Origin: Methanobacteriaceae archaeon
GTDB taxonomy: Archaea; Methanobacteriota; Methanobacteria; Methanobacteriales; Methanobacteriaceae
Direction: 5' to 3'
Assembly (NCBI GenBank): GCA_030681145.1
Contig: JAUXXK010000073.1
Span: 1-7,322, forward strand
DNA: 7,322 nt
Shown one piece after another: positions 1-5,655 of the stretch (positions are counted from its first letter, which is position 1; each line of letters opens with the position of its first letter). The notes beneath the pieces are model-generated. The model worked only from the letters and a program-made list of their open reading frames with translations. It ran no database searches and was not told the DNA's origin. The position numbers and the translations under genes are program-made.

Positions 1-60
1 AGATTTATAAACAATATCCAAATCTTTTTCATCGTCAACTTTTTTAGGAAATGATTTCAT
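1..60 (-). CDS. 5' end of an unrecognised gene, cut by the left window edge
   Basis: Reading leftward from the ATG at 60-58, the frame stays open to the window edge for 20 codons and encodes MKSFPKKVDDEKDLDIV followed by YKS. The start overlaps the 3' end of the metallophosphoesterase gene by 17 bp in another frame. A GGAG motif at 68-71 (minus strand) lies 7 nt before the ATG, inside the upstream coding sequence. This geometry is typical of a translationally coupled operon neighbour, so I think it is a real gene rather than chance. The visible part is hydrophilic and charged, with no signal peptide or membrane segment. Too little is visible to name a family. Confidence 0.6.
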   Translation of the reverse strand, partial: MKSFPKKVDDEKDLDIVYKS

Positions 61-922
61 TTTTCATCTCCGGGCTTTTAAGATTAAAAATAGTTATTTC
101 GGGTGGACAATTTATTCTAAACCAGAAAATATTAGTTCCTAATCCTCTACTTGTATATTGTATCATGTTACCAACATTATATTTGCCCATAGGATATTTA
201 ATAAAATGGGGGCCGCGAATGATGGTACCAATCCCGGGAATTATGAATTGACCTCCGTGAGAATGGCCTGAAATTTGCAAACTAAATCGCCCGGTCATGG
301 AACTAACATCCGCAAAATCTGGCTCATGGGCTAGTAATATTGCTGGACCTTCTGAAGGAAGTATTTCCATAACTCTATCCAGATTATGCTTATTTAACAT
401 TACACTATCTACTCCGGCCACATGTAAAATACCAGATTTCCCATTATTCGTTTTTTTAAGAGTAAATACATCGTTACTTACATCTTTTATGCCACATTTC
501 TTAAGAATAGATTTTATTTTTTCAGCACCTAACCAGTGGTCATGATTTCCCAACACAGCCACAGAAGCATCAACCGACTTTAAACGTTTCAATGATCTTT
601 CTAATGGTTTTTCAACTTCATCAATGAGGTAAGATACAAAATCTCCAGTTATAGTTATCATATCTGGTTTTTGAAGGTTAACCAGGTCCACAATACCTTC
701 CAAATGGTTGGGTGTTATCCACTGGCCCAGATGTATGTCTGATAAATTTATTATCCTATAATTATGGAATACTGGCTTTAAACCAGGAATTTTAACATCT
801 ATGGGAATAAGTTCAAAATCCTGAGTTTTAAATTCACTTTGGCTGACCTTTTCACGATATTTGGTCATAGTTTTCTGAATTTTCTTTCGAAAAGCCATTG
901 CTCTGGGGGTTTTTTCTTCCAT
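44..922 (-). CDS. YkuE/YaeI-type calcineurin-like metallophosphoesterase
   Basis: A 292-residue predicted metal-dependent phosphohydrolase. All the signature blocks of the calcineurin-like superfamily are visible in order: SDIHLG (61-66, ligands D62 and H64), GD (93-94), GNHD (125-128), AHEPD with H199, and GHSHGGQ (219-225, H220 and H222). The GHSHGGQ block and overall length match the YkuE/YaeI group (COG1408-like), whose bacterial members act on phosphodiester or phospholipid substrates; the archaeal substrate is unknown. Many relatives carry an N-terminal membrane helix, but the first 50 residues here are charged, so a cytosolic protein is likely. The start at 922 is preceded by GTGAT at 926-930, 3 nt from the ATG, a spacing also used elsewhere in this window; the later Met9 has no such site. 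It lies 102 bp downstream of sfsA on the same strand. Family is certain, substrate is not. Confidence 0.9.
   Translation of the reverse strand: MEEKTPRAMAFRKKIQKTMTKYREKVSQSEFKTQDFELIPIDVKIPGLKPVFHNYRIINLSDIHLGQWITPNHLEGIVDLVNLQKPDMITITGDFVSYLIDEVEKPLERSLKRLKSVDASVAVLGNHDHWLGAEKIKSILKKCGIKDVSNDVFTLKKTNNGKSGILHVAGVDSVMLNKHNLDRVMEILPSEGPAILLAHEPDFADVSSMTGRFSLQISGHSHGGQFIIPGIGTIIRGPHFIKYPMGKYNVGNMIQYTSRGLGTNIFWFRINCPPEITIFNLKSPEMKNEIIS
68..71 (-). promoter_or_regulatory. Shine-Dalgarno site for the gene entering at the left edge
   Basis: GGAG on the minus strand, 7 nt before the ATG at 60-58. It lies inside the end of the metallophosphoesterase coding sequence, which supports coupled translation of the two genes. 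Confidence 0.5.
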
Positions 923-966
923 TGAATCACGGACCTAGTTACTTATTTAATAATCTTTTCAAATTG

Positions 967-976
967 ATTTATATTT
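967..976 (-). promoter_or_regulatory. Candidate TATA box for the metallophosphoesterase gene
   Basis: The minus strand reads AAATATAAAT here. Transcription starting about 25 nt downstream would begin near 945 and give a leader of about 20 nt to the ATG at 922. The gap is so AT-rich that chance matches are expected, so this is tentative. The gene could instead be read through from sfsA. Confidence 0.3.
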
Positions 977-995
977 AAATAAATAATATAGAATT

Positions 996-1014
996 TTGTT
1001 ATCGGCCATAACAA
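996..1014. other. Perfect 7-bp inverted repeat (hairpin) between sfsA and the phosphoesterase gene
   Basis: TTGTTAT (996-1002) and ATAACAA (1008-1014) are exact reverse complements separated by the 5-base loop CGGCC, the only GC-rich spot in a very AT-rich gap. On the plus strand it is followed by six T (1015-1020), the shape of an intrinsic terminator, but no plus-strand gene lies upstream. On the minus strand it begins 11 nt after the sfsA stop and has no T-run after it. Function is unclear: mRNA 3'-end stabilisation, a regulator site, or a stop for antisense transcription. Confidence 0.5.
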
Positions 1015-1024
1015 TTTTTTAATT

Positions 1025-1741
1025 TTATTTAAACTTCAATTTAATTTTTTTAAATGGTTCAATAAATATACTATTTCCTTTTAAATAGATTTTAAAAACA
1101 AAAGGAATGATATTAACTCCTTTTTTCTGAGCTTTATGCAAGGTTTTTGAAAATGAGGGGTCTGTATTATAATTAGGAGAAAAAAACTCTGCATCTTCTT
1201 TAAGTATTAAGAAAAGCACTGTAGATTCAAAACCATAGGTTTTTCCACTTATTAATTCATCTAAATGTCTTTTTCCACGGGTGGTGGGAGCATCAGGAAA
1301 CTTGGCTAACTTATCCTTTACTAAAGTGCAACCTTTTACTTCCAATAACATATTTCTATTTTTCTCAGAGTTTCGTAATAAAAAATCTAATCGACTTTTT
1401 CCAAAAGTATATTCTCTCTTTTCAATTTTAAACTCTTTAAAATCATCAATTATCTCAGATTCTATTATTTCAGTTGCTAAATCACTGTGAAAACCAGAAT
1501 TAATCAGCACCCATAATTTATTTTTAAGAACTGCAATAACATCAAATTTAGTTTTTCGTGTGGTGCTGGGAGGGGCTTTTTTAAGTAGTAAACTTACGCC
1601 TGGATAAAGAAGTTCTTTTAATCGCCCTGGATCTTTTAGATGAGCTTTGTATTGATTTTTTCCATTTTTTTCTTCAAAAATTACAGTAAATCTATTAGGG
1701 CGCTCTAAAAACGTTCCTTGAATCAAATTTTCTATTTTCAT
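1025..1741 (-). CDS. sfsA: SfsA family protein (sugar fermentation stimulation protein homologue)
   Basis: At 238 residues it has the usual SfsA length. The N-terminal part (about 1-80) corresponds to the OB-like domain with the HLKDPGRLKELL block (34-45), where many bacterial relatives have an NTGR-type sequence. The C-terminal part carries a PD-(D/E)XK nuclease-like core: SRLDFLL with D119, LLEVKG with E134 and K136, and the family hallmark FPDAPTTRGKRH (148-159). In Escherichia coli SfsA was named for an effect on maltose metabolism and reported to bind DNA; the fold suggests a nuclease, and the true role is unresolved. The start is supported by GGGAG at 1751-1755, 9 nt before the ATG. It follows the exported metallopeptidase-like gene by 77 bp on the same strand. 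Family assignment is firm; function is not. Confidence 0.93.
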   Translation of the reverse strand: MKIENLIQGTFLERPNRFTVIFEEKNGKNQYKAHLKDPGRLKELLYPGVSLLLKKAPPSTTRKTKFDVIAVLKNKLWVLINSGFHSDLATEIIESEIIDDFKEFKIEKREYTFGKSRLDFLLRNSEKNRNMLLEVKGCTLVKDKLAKFPDAPTTRGKRHLDELISGKTYGFESTVLFLILKEDAEFFSPNYNTDPSFSKTLHKAQKKGVNIIPFVFKIYLKGNSIFIEPFKKIKLKFK

Positions 1742-1802
1742 TAATAATTACTCCCTAATTGACTTATTTTAATATTCGGATAGTAATCCAATTAAATAGA
1801 TC

Positions 1803-1807
1803 AAAAA
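1803..1807 (-). terminator. Possible oligo-T terminator after the metallopeptidase-like gene
   Basis: The minus strand has five consecutive T beginning 11 nt after the stop codon at 1819. Short T-runs on the non-template strand are sufficient for termination in methanogens, but a run of five is common by chance in DNA this AT-rich. Confidence 0.2.
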
Positions 1808-1818
1808 TTATATTCCTA

Positions 1819-2568
1819 TTACAAATTAAGTGTATCTAAAGTCATTATAAACTCATGTGCTCTTTTTTCAGTTAAATTAAATGACTCATTACTGAAAGTT
1901 TCATAAACGAGTGTAGGGGTCCCATTTTTTATAAGAGGTTCACTTATATAAGGGCAGCTGGTCGGTTCATTAGATCGAGGAGGAATATAATAAATCATCC
2001 AAGGAAGAGCATTCACTAAAAAATTTGCAATTTTCACGGATTTAACATCTGGGAGTGCAGAAAAAATAAAAACTTTTTCAGCATAATATCCTCTATTAGA
2101 ATGGACATCAACAGCTAAATTAAACTGATTTTTATTTATATCTTTAACTGCGTATTTATTAGCTAATATTTGTCCGTCTTCCCTGCTTTTATTATAGTCT
2201 TTTTGTTCTTTTACAGAAACGATATATAAATAATAACAATGACTTAATTTTTGTTGATTTTGTAACAACATATTGAAAATAGCCTTATGGGAATTTTTTT
2301 CCATAGGATGGACTCCAATAATATAAGCCACTTTGATAGGGGATTTTTTATTTCCATAAGGGCCAATTTTTACTACTCGGCCAATATTTTGTTCACCTAA
2401 TACTTGTATTGGAGGGATACTTTGGTTCGAAAGATTCAAATATCCCTCAATACTATCATCGTTTCTTAATTCTTCAGATTCTTTATAGTAATTCAAAAAA
2501 TAATCTGCAGAACAAATAGAAATACTTATTATAATAAAAATCACTATAACTATAGTTTTTCGCCCCAT
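1819..2568 (-). CDS. Exported or membrane-anchored M14-like (zinc carboxypeptidase/deacylase-type) protein, function unknown
   Basis: A 249-residue protein beginning with a short basic segment (MGRK) and a strongly hydrophobic stretch at 5-19, then SADYF: a signal peptide or anchor placing the rest outside the cell. The mature part has the residue pattern of metallocarboxypeptidase-like enzymes: GVHPMEKNSH (85-94) contains HxxE (H87, E90), VDVHS (153-157) supplies a second His (H156), and TLVYETF (219-225) offers a late acidic residue (E223) where catalysis would need one. This is pattern reading; overall similarity to named peptidases is not obvious and the protein is short for M14. A role in trimming cell-wall or surface peptides is possible but inferred. 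The start is preceded by GAGAGG (2575-2580) 6 nt upstream. It is transcribed divergently from cfbD. Confidence 0.75.
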   Translation of the reverse strand: MGRKTIVIVIFIIISISICSADYFLNYYKESEELRNDDSIEGYLNLSNQSIPPIQVLGEQNIGRVVKIGPYGNKKSPIKVAYIIGVHPMEKNSHKAIFNMLLQNQQKLSHCYYLYIVSVKEQKDYNKSREDGQILANKYAVKDINKNQFNLAVDVHSNRGYYAEKVFIFSALPDVKSVKIANFLVNALPWMIYYIPPRSNEPTSCPYISEPLIKNGTPTLVYETFSNESFNLTEKRAHEFIMTLDTLNL

Positions 2569-2658
2569 GTTTATCCTCTCTAATTTACTACCAGGATATA
2601 TTTATATTGATTTTATTCCAACTAATCTTTATGGAAAAATAATTAAAAATCTTTTATC

Positions 2659-2666
2659 TTTATAAT
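2659..2666 (+). promoter_or_regulatory. Candidate TATA box for cfbD
   Basis: TTTATAAT is preceded by an A-rich stretch (AATTAAAAAT at 2641-2650). A start about 25 nt downstream would fall near 2685-2690, just ahead of the ribosome binding site at 2696, giving a short leader. Position fits well, but the sequence match alone is weak in such AT-rich DNA. Confidence 0.35.
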
Positions 2667-2695
2667 TGTGAATAACTAACATATTATTATTTAAA

Positions 2696-2702
2696 GAGGT
2701 GA
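2696..2702 (+). promoter_or_regulatory. Shine-Dalgarno site that fixes the TTG start of cfbD
   Basis: GAGGTGA complements the conserved 3' end of archaeal 16S rRNA and lies 6 nt before TTG at 2709-2711. The in-frame TGA at 2700-2702 overlaps this site and excludes any start further upstream. Confidence 0.8.
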
Positions 2703-2708
2703 ATTTAT

Positions 2709-3788
2709 TTGCATCCAAGACCAAGTCCAATTGCAGCTTCTCTTTACACTTTAAGAGATCTTAATGCAGACGTTGTTATTCTGCATGGCCCGCATGGTTG
2801 TTGTTTTAGAACAGGGAGACTTTTAGAAAGTGACGGGATCAGAGTGTTAACTACGGCCATGTCTGAGAATGATTTTATATTTGGAGCTGGAGAAAAGCTG
2901 GAAGAAACATTAAAAAAAGCTCATGAAATGTTTTCTCCAAAATTAGTTGGAATCGTAGGTACTTGTGCCAGTATGATTATTGGAGAAGACCTTAAAGAGG
3001 CTATCCAAAAAGCCAATATTCCGGCAATAGTATTGCCGGTGGAATCTCATGGAGGTTTTGGTGAAGGTGATAATACAGAAGGGGCAGTAATGGTCCTTGA
3101 ATCAGCCGTTAAGGAGGGAATAATACCTTCAAAAGAAGCAGAAAGGCAGATTAAAATGCTTAAAATGGCCACTCATGTAGAAAAAACCAGAGGAATGGCT
3201 CAAGGAGAATATATATCTCCTTCCTTTGGGGATAACAAGGATGAAATTGCTTTAAAATTAATAAATGCCCTTAAAAACGGGAAAAAAGTTGCTATGGTCT
3301 TAAATGCTAAAAAAGAAACTTCTTATTTATTTTCAGATGTCATAAACCTCCCCTACTCTCAAATTAACCCTGACAACCTCCCAATTATTGTGGCTAATTT
3401 GGATATCGATATTGGACTTCCCAGAATAAGACAACATGCCAAAAATATTACACATGAGCTTTTAAATAATGGTATTGGTGTGGATTATATCACAGGAGGT
3501 CTTGATGAGTATCCAATGACTGCAAAAACTTCTGCAGATATATTGGCTAAAGAAGGAGTAGAATTTGCAGTAATTGTGGGTGTTCCACATGCTTTACCTA
3601 TTGAAGAGCTGGATATAGAATCTGTGGCTGTTACGGATGGCCCGAGAATTGTACAACCTCTAAGAAAATTAGGATATGATTATGTAGTCGCGGAACTAGA
3701 TGCCCATTCAAAAACATTGGGAACCAATAAAATTGTGAGCTCTGATTTTGGATTGGCCATTAGAAAGCAATATGATAATTGTGGGTGA
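2709..3788 (+). CDS. cfbD: CfbD, catalytic subunit of Ni-sirohydrochlorin a,c-diamide reductive cyclase (coenzyme F430 synthesis)
   Basis: CfbD, formerly annotated as a NifD-like protein, works with the NifH-like ATPase CfbC. Together they reduce and cyclise Ni-sirohydrochlorin a,c-diamide to seco-F430, the step before the final ring closure of F430. The 359-residue length and the conserved N-terminus MHPRPSPIAASLYTLRD fit the methanogen family. Nitrogenase-like iron-sulfur ligand candidates are visible: C31/C32 in GPHGCC (27-32) and C86 in GTCAS (84-88). Other blocks are VESHGGFGEGDNTEG (111-125) and VPHALPIEE (292-300). At 359 residues it is shorter than nitrogenase NifD and fits the compact, single-type catalytic subunit. 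Translation starts at TTG: an in-frame TGA at 2700-2702 forbids an upstream start, and the next in-frame ATG (codon 51) would remove the cysteine pair. cfbC is not in the window. Confidence 0.95.
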   Translation: MHPRPSPIAASLYTLRDLNADVVILHGPHGCCFRTGRLLESDGIRVLTTAMSENDFIFGAGEKLEETLKKAHEMFSPKLVGIVGTCASMIIGEDLKEAIQKANIPAIVLPVESHGGFGEGDNTEGAVMVLESAVKEGIIPSKEAERQIKMLKMATHVEKTRGMAQGEYISPSFGDNKDEIALKLINALKNGKKVAMVLNAKKETSYLFSDVINLPYSQINPDNLPIIVANLDIDIGLPRIRQHAKNITHELLNNGIGVDYITGGLDEYPMTAKTSADILAKEGVEFAVIVGVPHALPIEELDIESVAVTDGPRIVQPLRKLGYDYVVAELDAHSKTLGTNKIVSSDFGLAIRKQYDNCG

Positions 3789-3814
3789 TTATTGGAAATT
3801 TGATTAAATTTTAG

Positions 3815-3822
3815 TTATAAAG
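3815..3822 (+). promoter_or_regulatory. Candidate TATA box ahead of the nucleotidyltransferase-cupin gene
   Basis: TTATAAAG sits in the 114-bp gap after cfbD. A start near 3845 would leave a leader of nearly 60 nt. The A/T-only near-palindrome at 3841-3857 falls just there. The gap is too long for tight coupling to cfbD, so a separate promoter is plausible, but read-through cannot be excluded. Confidence 0.3.
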
Positions 3823-3840
3823 GTTTATTTACTTGAAAAA

Positions 3841-3857
3841 AATAAAATTATTTTATT
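3841..3857. repeat. A/T-only near-perfect palindrome after cfbD
   Basis: AATAAAAT and ATTTTATT are reverse complements around a single central T. It could form a weak hairpin at the cfbD mRNA end or be an operator for the next gene. Its A/T-only composition makes chance occurrence fairly likely. Confidence 0.3.
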
Positions 3858-3892
3858 GTCATATTATTAATTATTCCATTTAATTAAATTCA

Positions 3893-3900
3893 AGGTGATC
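3893..3900 (+). promoter_or_regulatory. Strong Shine-Dalgarno site of the nucleotidyltransferase-cupin gene
   Basis: AGGTGATC is an extended complement of the archaeal 16S rRNA tail, with only two bases between it and ATG at 3903. The same AGGTGAT core with very short spacing recurs at 5646-5652, indicating a shared initiation style in this genome. Confidence 0.7.
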
Positions 3901-3902
3901 AA

Positions 3903-4907
3903 ATGAGTAAAACAGTGGGTATGATTCTTTGTGGAGGTTTTGGAAAAAGATTACGTCCTCTCACAGAACGAATTCCTAAACCATTAGTGGAGATGAAAGA
4001 AGGATATACTATTCTTGATAAACAACTTTTTGACTTTAAAAATGCTGGAGTGGATCAAGTATTCCTTTTAACCGGTTTTTTAAGTGATAAAATTCAACAA
4101 AGATATGGTAATGAGTATAAAGGCGTTAAAATAGAGTACGTGGAGGAAAAAGAGCCTTTAGGAACTTTAAATGCCATAAAACTTGGAATGGATGCTATTG
4201 ATAGTAATAAGCAGTGTATAATACGTAATGGGGATGTTGTGGCCGATTTAAATATTAAAAAAATGATTTATCTCGGTGAAAGATCAGATTATCCTTTATC
4301 CATTTTTATAACTAAAATGCAGTCACCATATGGGATTGTAGAGGTTAGTGGGGATCGTTTAGTGGCATTTAAAGAAAAACCCGTTTTGGATTATTACATC
4401 AACGCAGGGCTTTATTTTTCAAAAGGATCGCTTGATTTTGGTGATTTTGATGTTGGAGATATTGAAAAGACTCTTTTCCCAATGATGGCTAAAGAAAATC
4501 AGCTTGGTTATTACAAAGAGGATGGGCTTTTTTGGATGGCCATTGACACCTCTAAAGAACTGGAAGAAATACGTAAAGAGTATCAAAATAGGGAAGATAA
4601 ACCTTGGGGGTATGAAAAAGTCTTAATCAACACGGAAAAGTACCTAACCAAGGAATTATTTATAAGAGAAGGCTATAAAACTTCTTTCCATTATCATGAA
4701 CAAAAAGATGAAACTATGTTCATTGTTTCAGGGTCAGGTTATATTGAATTTGAAAATCGGAAAACATACTTTGGAAAAAATGACACGGTACGCATAGAGC
4801 CTGAAGAACCCCATTCTATTGTGGCAATGGAAAACACGGTCCTTCATGAGGTTTCAACTCCGCATATTGATGATACAGTAAGAGTTAATGATTTTTACAC
4901 CAGATAG
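3903..4907 (+). CDS. Sugar-phosphate nucleotidyltransferase fused to a C-terminal cupin (compact ManC-like)
   Basis: A 334-residue two-domain protein. Residues 1 to about 228 form an NTP-transferase domain: LCGGFGKRLRPLT (9-21) is the nucleotide-binding loop, PKPLVE (25-30) follows, NGD (109-111) holds a metal-binding Asp, and FKEKP (156-160) plus NAG (167-169) form the sugar-phosphate pocket. Residues from about 232 form a cupin starting with KPWGYE (233-238), as in type II phosphomannose isomerase domains. The cupin motif GX5HXHX4EX6G is exact at 257-277, with H263, H265 and E270; H304 is the fourth likely metal ligand. The expected activity is transfer of a nucleotide onto a sugar 1-phosphate, perhaps mannose or glucose; the cupin may isomerise a hexose 6-phosphate or only bind it. 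It is much shorter than bacterial ManC (about 480 residues). AGGTGATC at 3893-3900 sets the start. It ends in TAG directly followed by TGA, 36 bp before hisH. Confidence 0.85.
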   Translation: MSKTVGMILCGGFGKRLRPLTERIPKPLVEMKEGYTILDKQLFDFKNAGVDQVFLLTGFLSDKIQQRYGNEYKGVKIEYVEEKEPLGTLNAIKLGMDAIDSNKQCIIRNGDVVADLNIKKMIYLGERSDYPLSIFITKMQSPYGIVEVSGDRLVAFKEKPVLDYYINAGLYFSKGSLDFGDFDVGDIEKTLFPMMAKENQLGYYKEDGLFWMAIDTSKELEEIRKEYQNREDKPWGYEKVLINTEKYLTKELFIREGYKTSFHYHEQKDETMFIVSGSGYIEFENRKTYFGKNDTVRIEPEEPHSIVAMENTVLHEVSTPHIDDTVRVNDFYTR

Positions 4908-4943
4908 TGAGTAATACAATTATTATCTTTAAAAGGGAACCAA

Positions 4944-5543
4944 ATGATAACTATTATTAACTATGGCAGTGGGAACCTGAAGAGTATACGGAATGGATTT
5001 CTGAAAGTAGGCGAAAAACCAGAAATTACTGATGACCCTAAAAAAATTAAGGATGCTGATGCTCTTATTTTACCGGGGGTTGGAGCATTTGGTAGTGCTA
5101 TGGAACATCTTTTAAAATATAGGGAGGTTATTATAAATCATATATTCGAAGGGAAACCATTTTTAGGGGTCTGTCTGGGTCTTCAACTTCTTTTAACCGA
5201 AAGCGATGAGAGTATTGGAGCTAAAGGTCTTGATATATTCCCCGGAAAAGTTATAAAAATTCCTCCAGGTGGTAAAATTCCACATATGGGGTGGAATAAA
5301 TTGATAACTAAAAATAAATGCCCTATATTGGAAGGAATAGGCAATGAATATTTTTATTTTGTACATTCTTACTATGCTCAACCATATGATGAACAGATTA
5401 TTGCCAGTTCTACTTCTTATGGAATAGAAATTCCTGCAGTGCTCTATAAGGACAATGTGTTTGCTACCCAATTTCACCCTGAAAAAAGTGGAAATGGTGG
5501 CTTGAAAATTCTGGAGAATTTTGTAAATCTATTAAAAGAATAA
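4944..5543 (+). CDS. hisH: HisH, glutaminase subunit of imidazole glycerol phosphate synthase
   Basis: HisH hydrolyses glutamine and passes ammonia to HisF, which makes imidazole glycerol phosphate and AICAR in histidine synthesis. The 199-residue length is normal. The class I glutamine amidotransferase triad is complete: C77 in GVCLGLQLL (75-83), H178 and E180 in QFHPEKSG (176-183). Family blocks INYGSGN (5-11), PGVGAFG (44-50, oxyanion region) and PHMGWN (113-118) are intact. It begins 36 bp after the nucleotidyltransferase-cupin stop, with a modest AAAGGGA site at 4932-4938, so the two are probably co-transcribed. No other histidine gene is visible; HisF must be encoded elsewhere, as is usual for scattered his genes in methanogens. 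Confidence 0.97.
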   Translation: MITIINYGSGNLKSIRNGFLKVGEKPEITDDPKKIKDADALILPGVGAFGSAMEHLLKYREVIINHIFEGKPFLGVCLGLQLLLTESDESIGAKGLDIFPGKVIKIPPGGKIPHMGWNKLITKNKCPILEGIGNEYFYFVHSYYAQPYDEQIIASSTSYGIEIPAVLYKDNVFATQFHPEKSGNGGLKILENFVNLLKE

Positions 5544-5592
5544 AAATTTTTAGGCTAAATTTCTAATAACACAAACAATTATTACAAAAAAA

Positions 5593-5600
5593 TTATATAG
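5593..5600 (+). promoter_or_regulatory. Probable promoter (TATA box with A-rich BRE) of the AIR-synthase-related gene
   Basis: TTATATAG is preceded by an unbroken A-run (5586-5592), a good match to the archaeal BRE-TATA arrangement. A start about 25 nt downstream (near 5622-5626) gives a leader of roughly 30 nt before ATG at 5656. It is the best-formed promoter in the window and suggests that this gene is not only read through from hisH. Confidence 0.5.
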
Positions 5601-5655
5601 TATTATAACCCATTTTATTTATCAGCATTTAAAATTATTAATTTCAGGTGATTTT

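Larger units (their letters stand above)
2569..2708. promoter_or_regulatory. Divergent intergenic region between the metallopeptidase-like gene and cfbD
   Basis: This 140-bp, very AT-rich gap must hold the start signals for both directions. On the minus side, TATAAATATA lies at 2597-2606, but a start 25 nt downstream would fall at the ribosome binding site itself, so another box, perhaps around 2651-2666, may be used. No convincing long palindrome or NikR-type (GTATGA/TCATAC) operator was seen. Confidence 0.6.

Noticed and set aside
2569..2708. Nickel-responsive NikR operator in the cfbD promoter region
   Set aside because: A nickel-controlled F430 gene would be attractive, but no GTATGA/TCATAC-type inverted repeat is present.
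2709..3788. Nitrogenase NifD or a nitrogen-fixation gene
   Set aside because: The protein is only 359 residues, its N-terminus is the one typical of CfbD, and no nifH, nifK or nifE/N genes are nearby. F430 synthesis explains the NifD-like features.
3903..4907. Full bifunctional ManC or a glucose-1-phosphate thymidylyltransferase call with a gene symbol
   Set aside because: The domain order fits ManC but the size does not, and substrate specificity cannot be read from the motifs, so no symbol was assigned.
5193..5477. Open frame of 94 codons on the minus strand
   Set aside because: It lies wholly inside hisH, whose catalytic residues are intact in the plus frame; it is an opposite-strand shadow without a ribosome binding site or recognisable content.
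5544..5655. Small RNA gene or riboswitch between hisH and the AIR-synthase-related gene
   Set aside because: The gap is A/T-rich with only a tiny TTTAG/CTAAA repeat after the hisH stop and no extended GC-rich pairing; a promoter explains it better.
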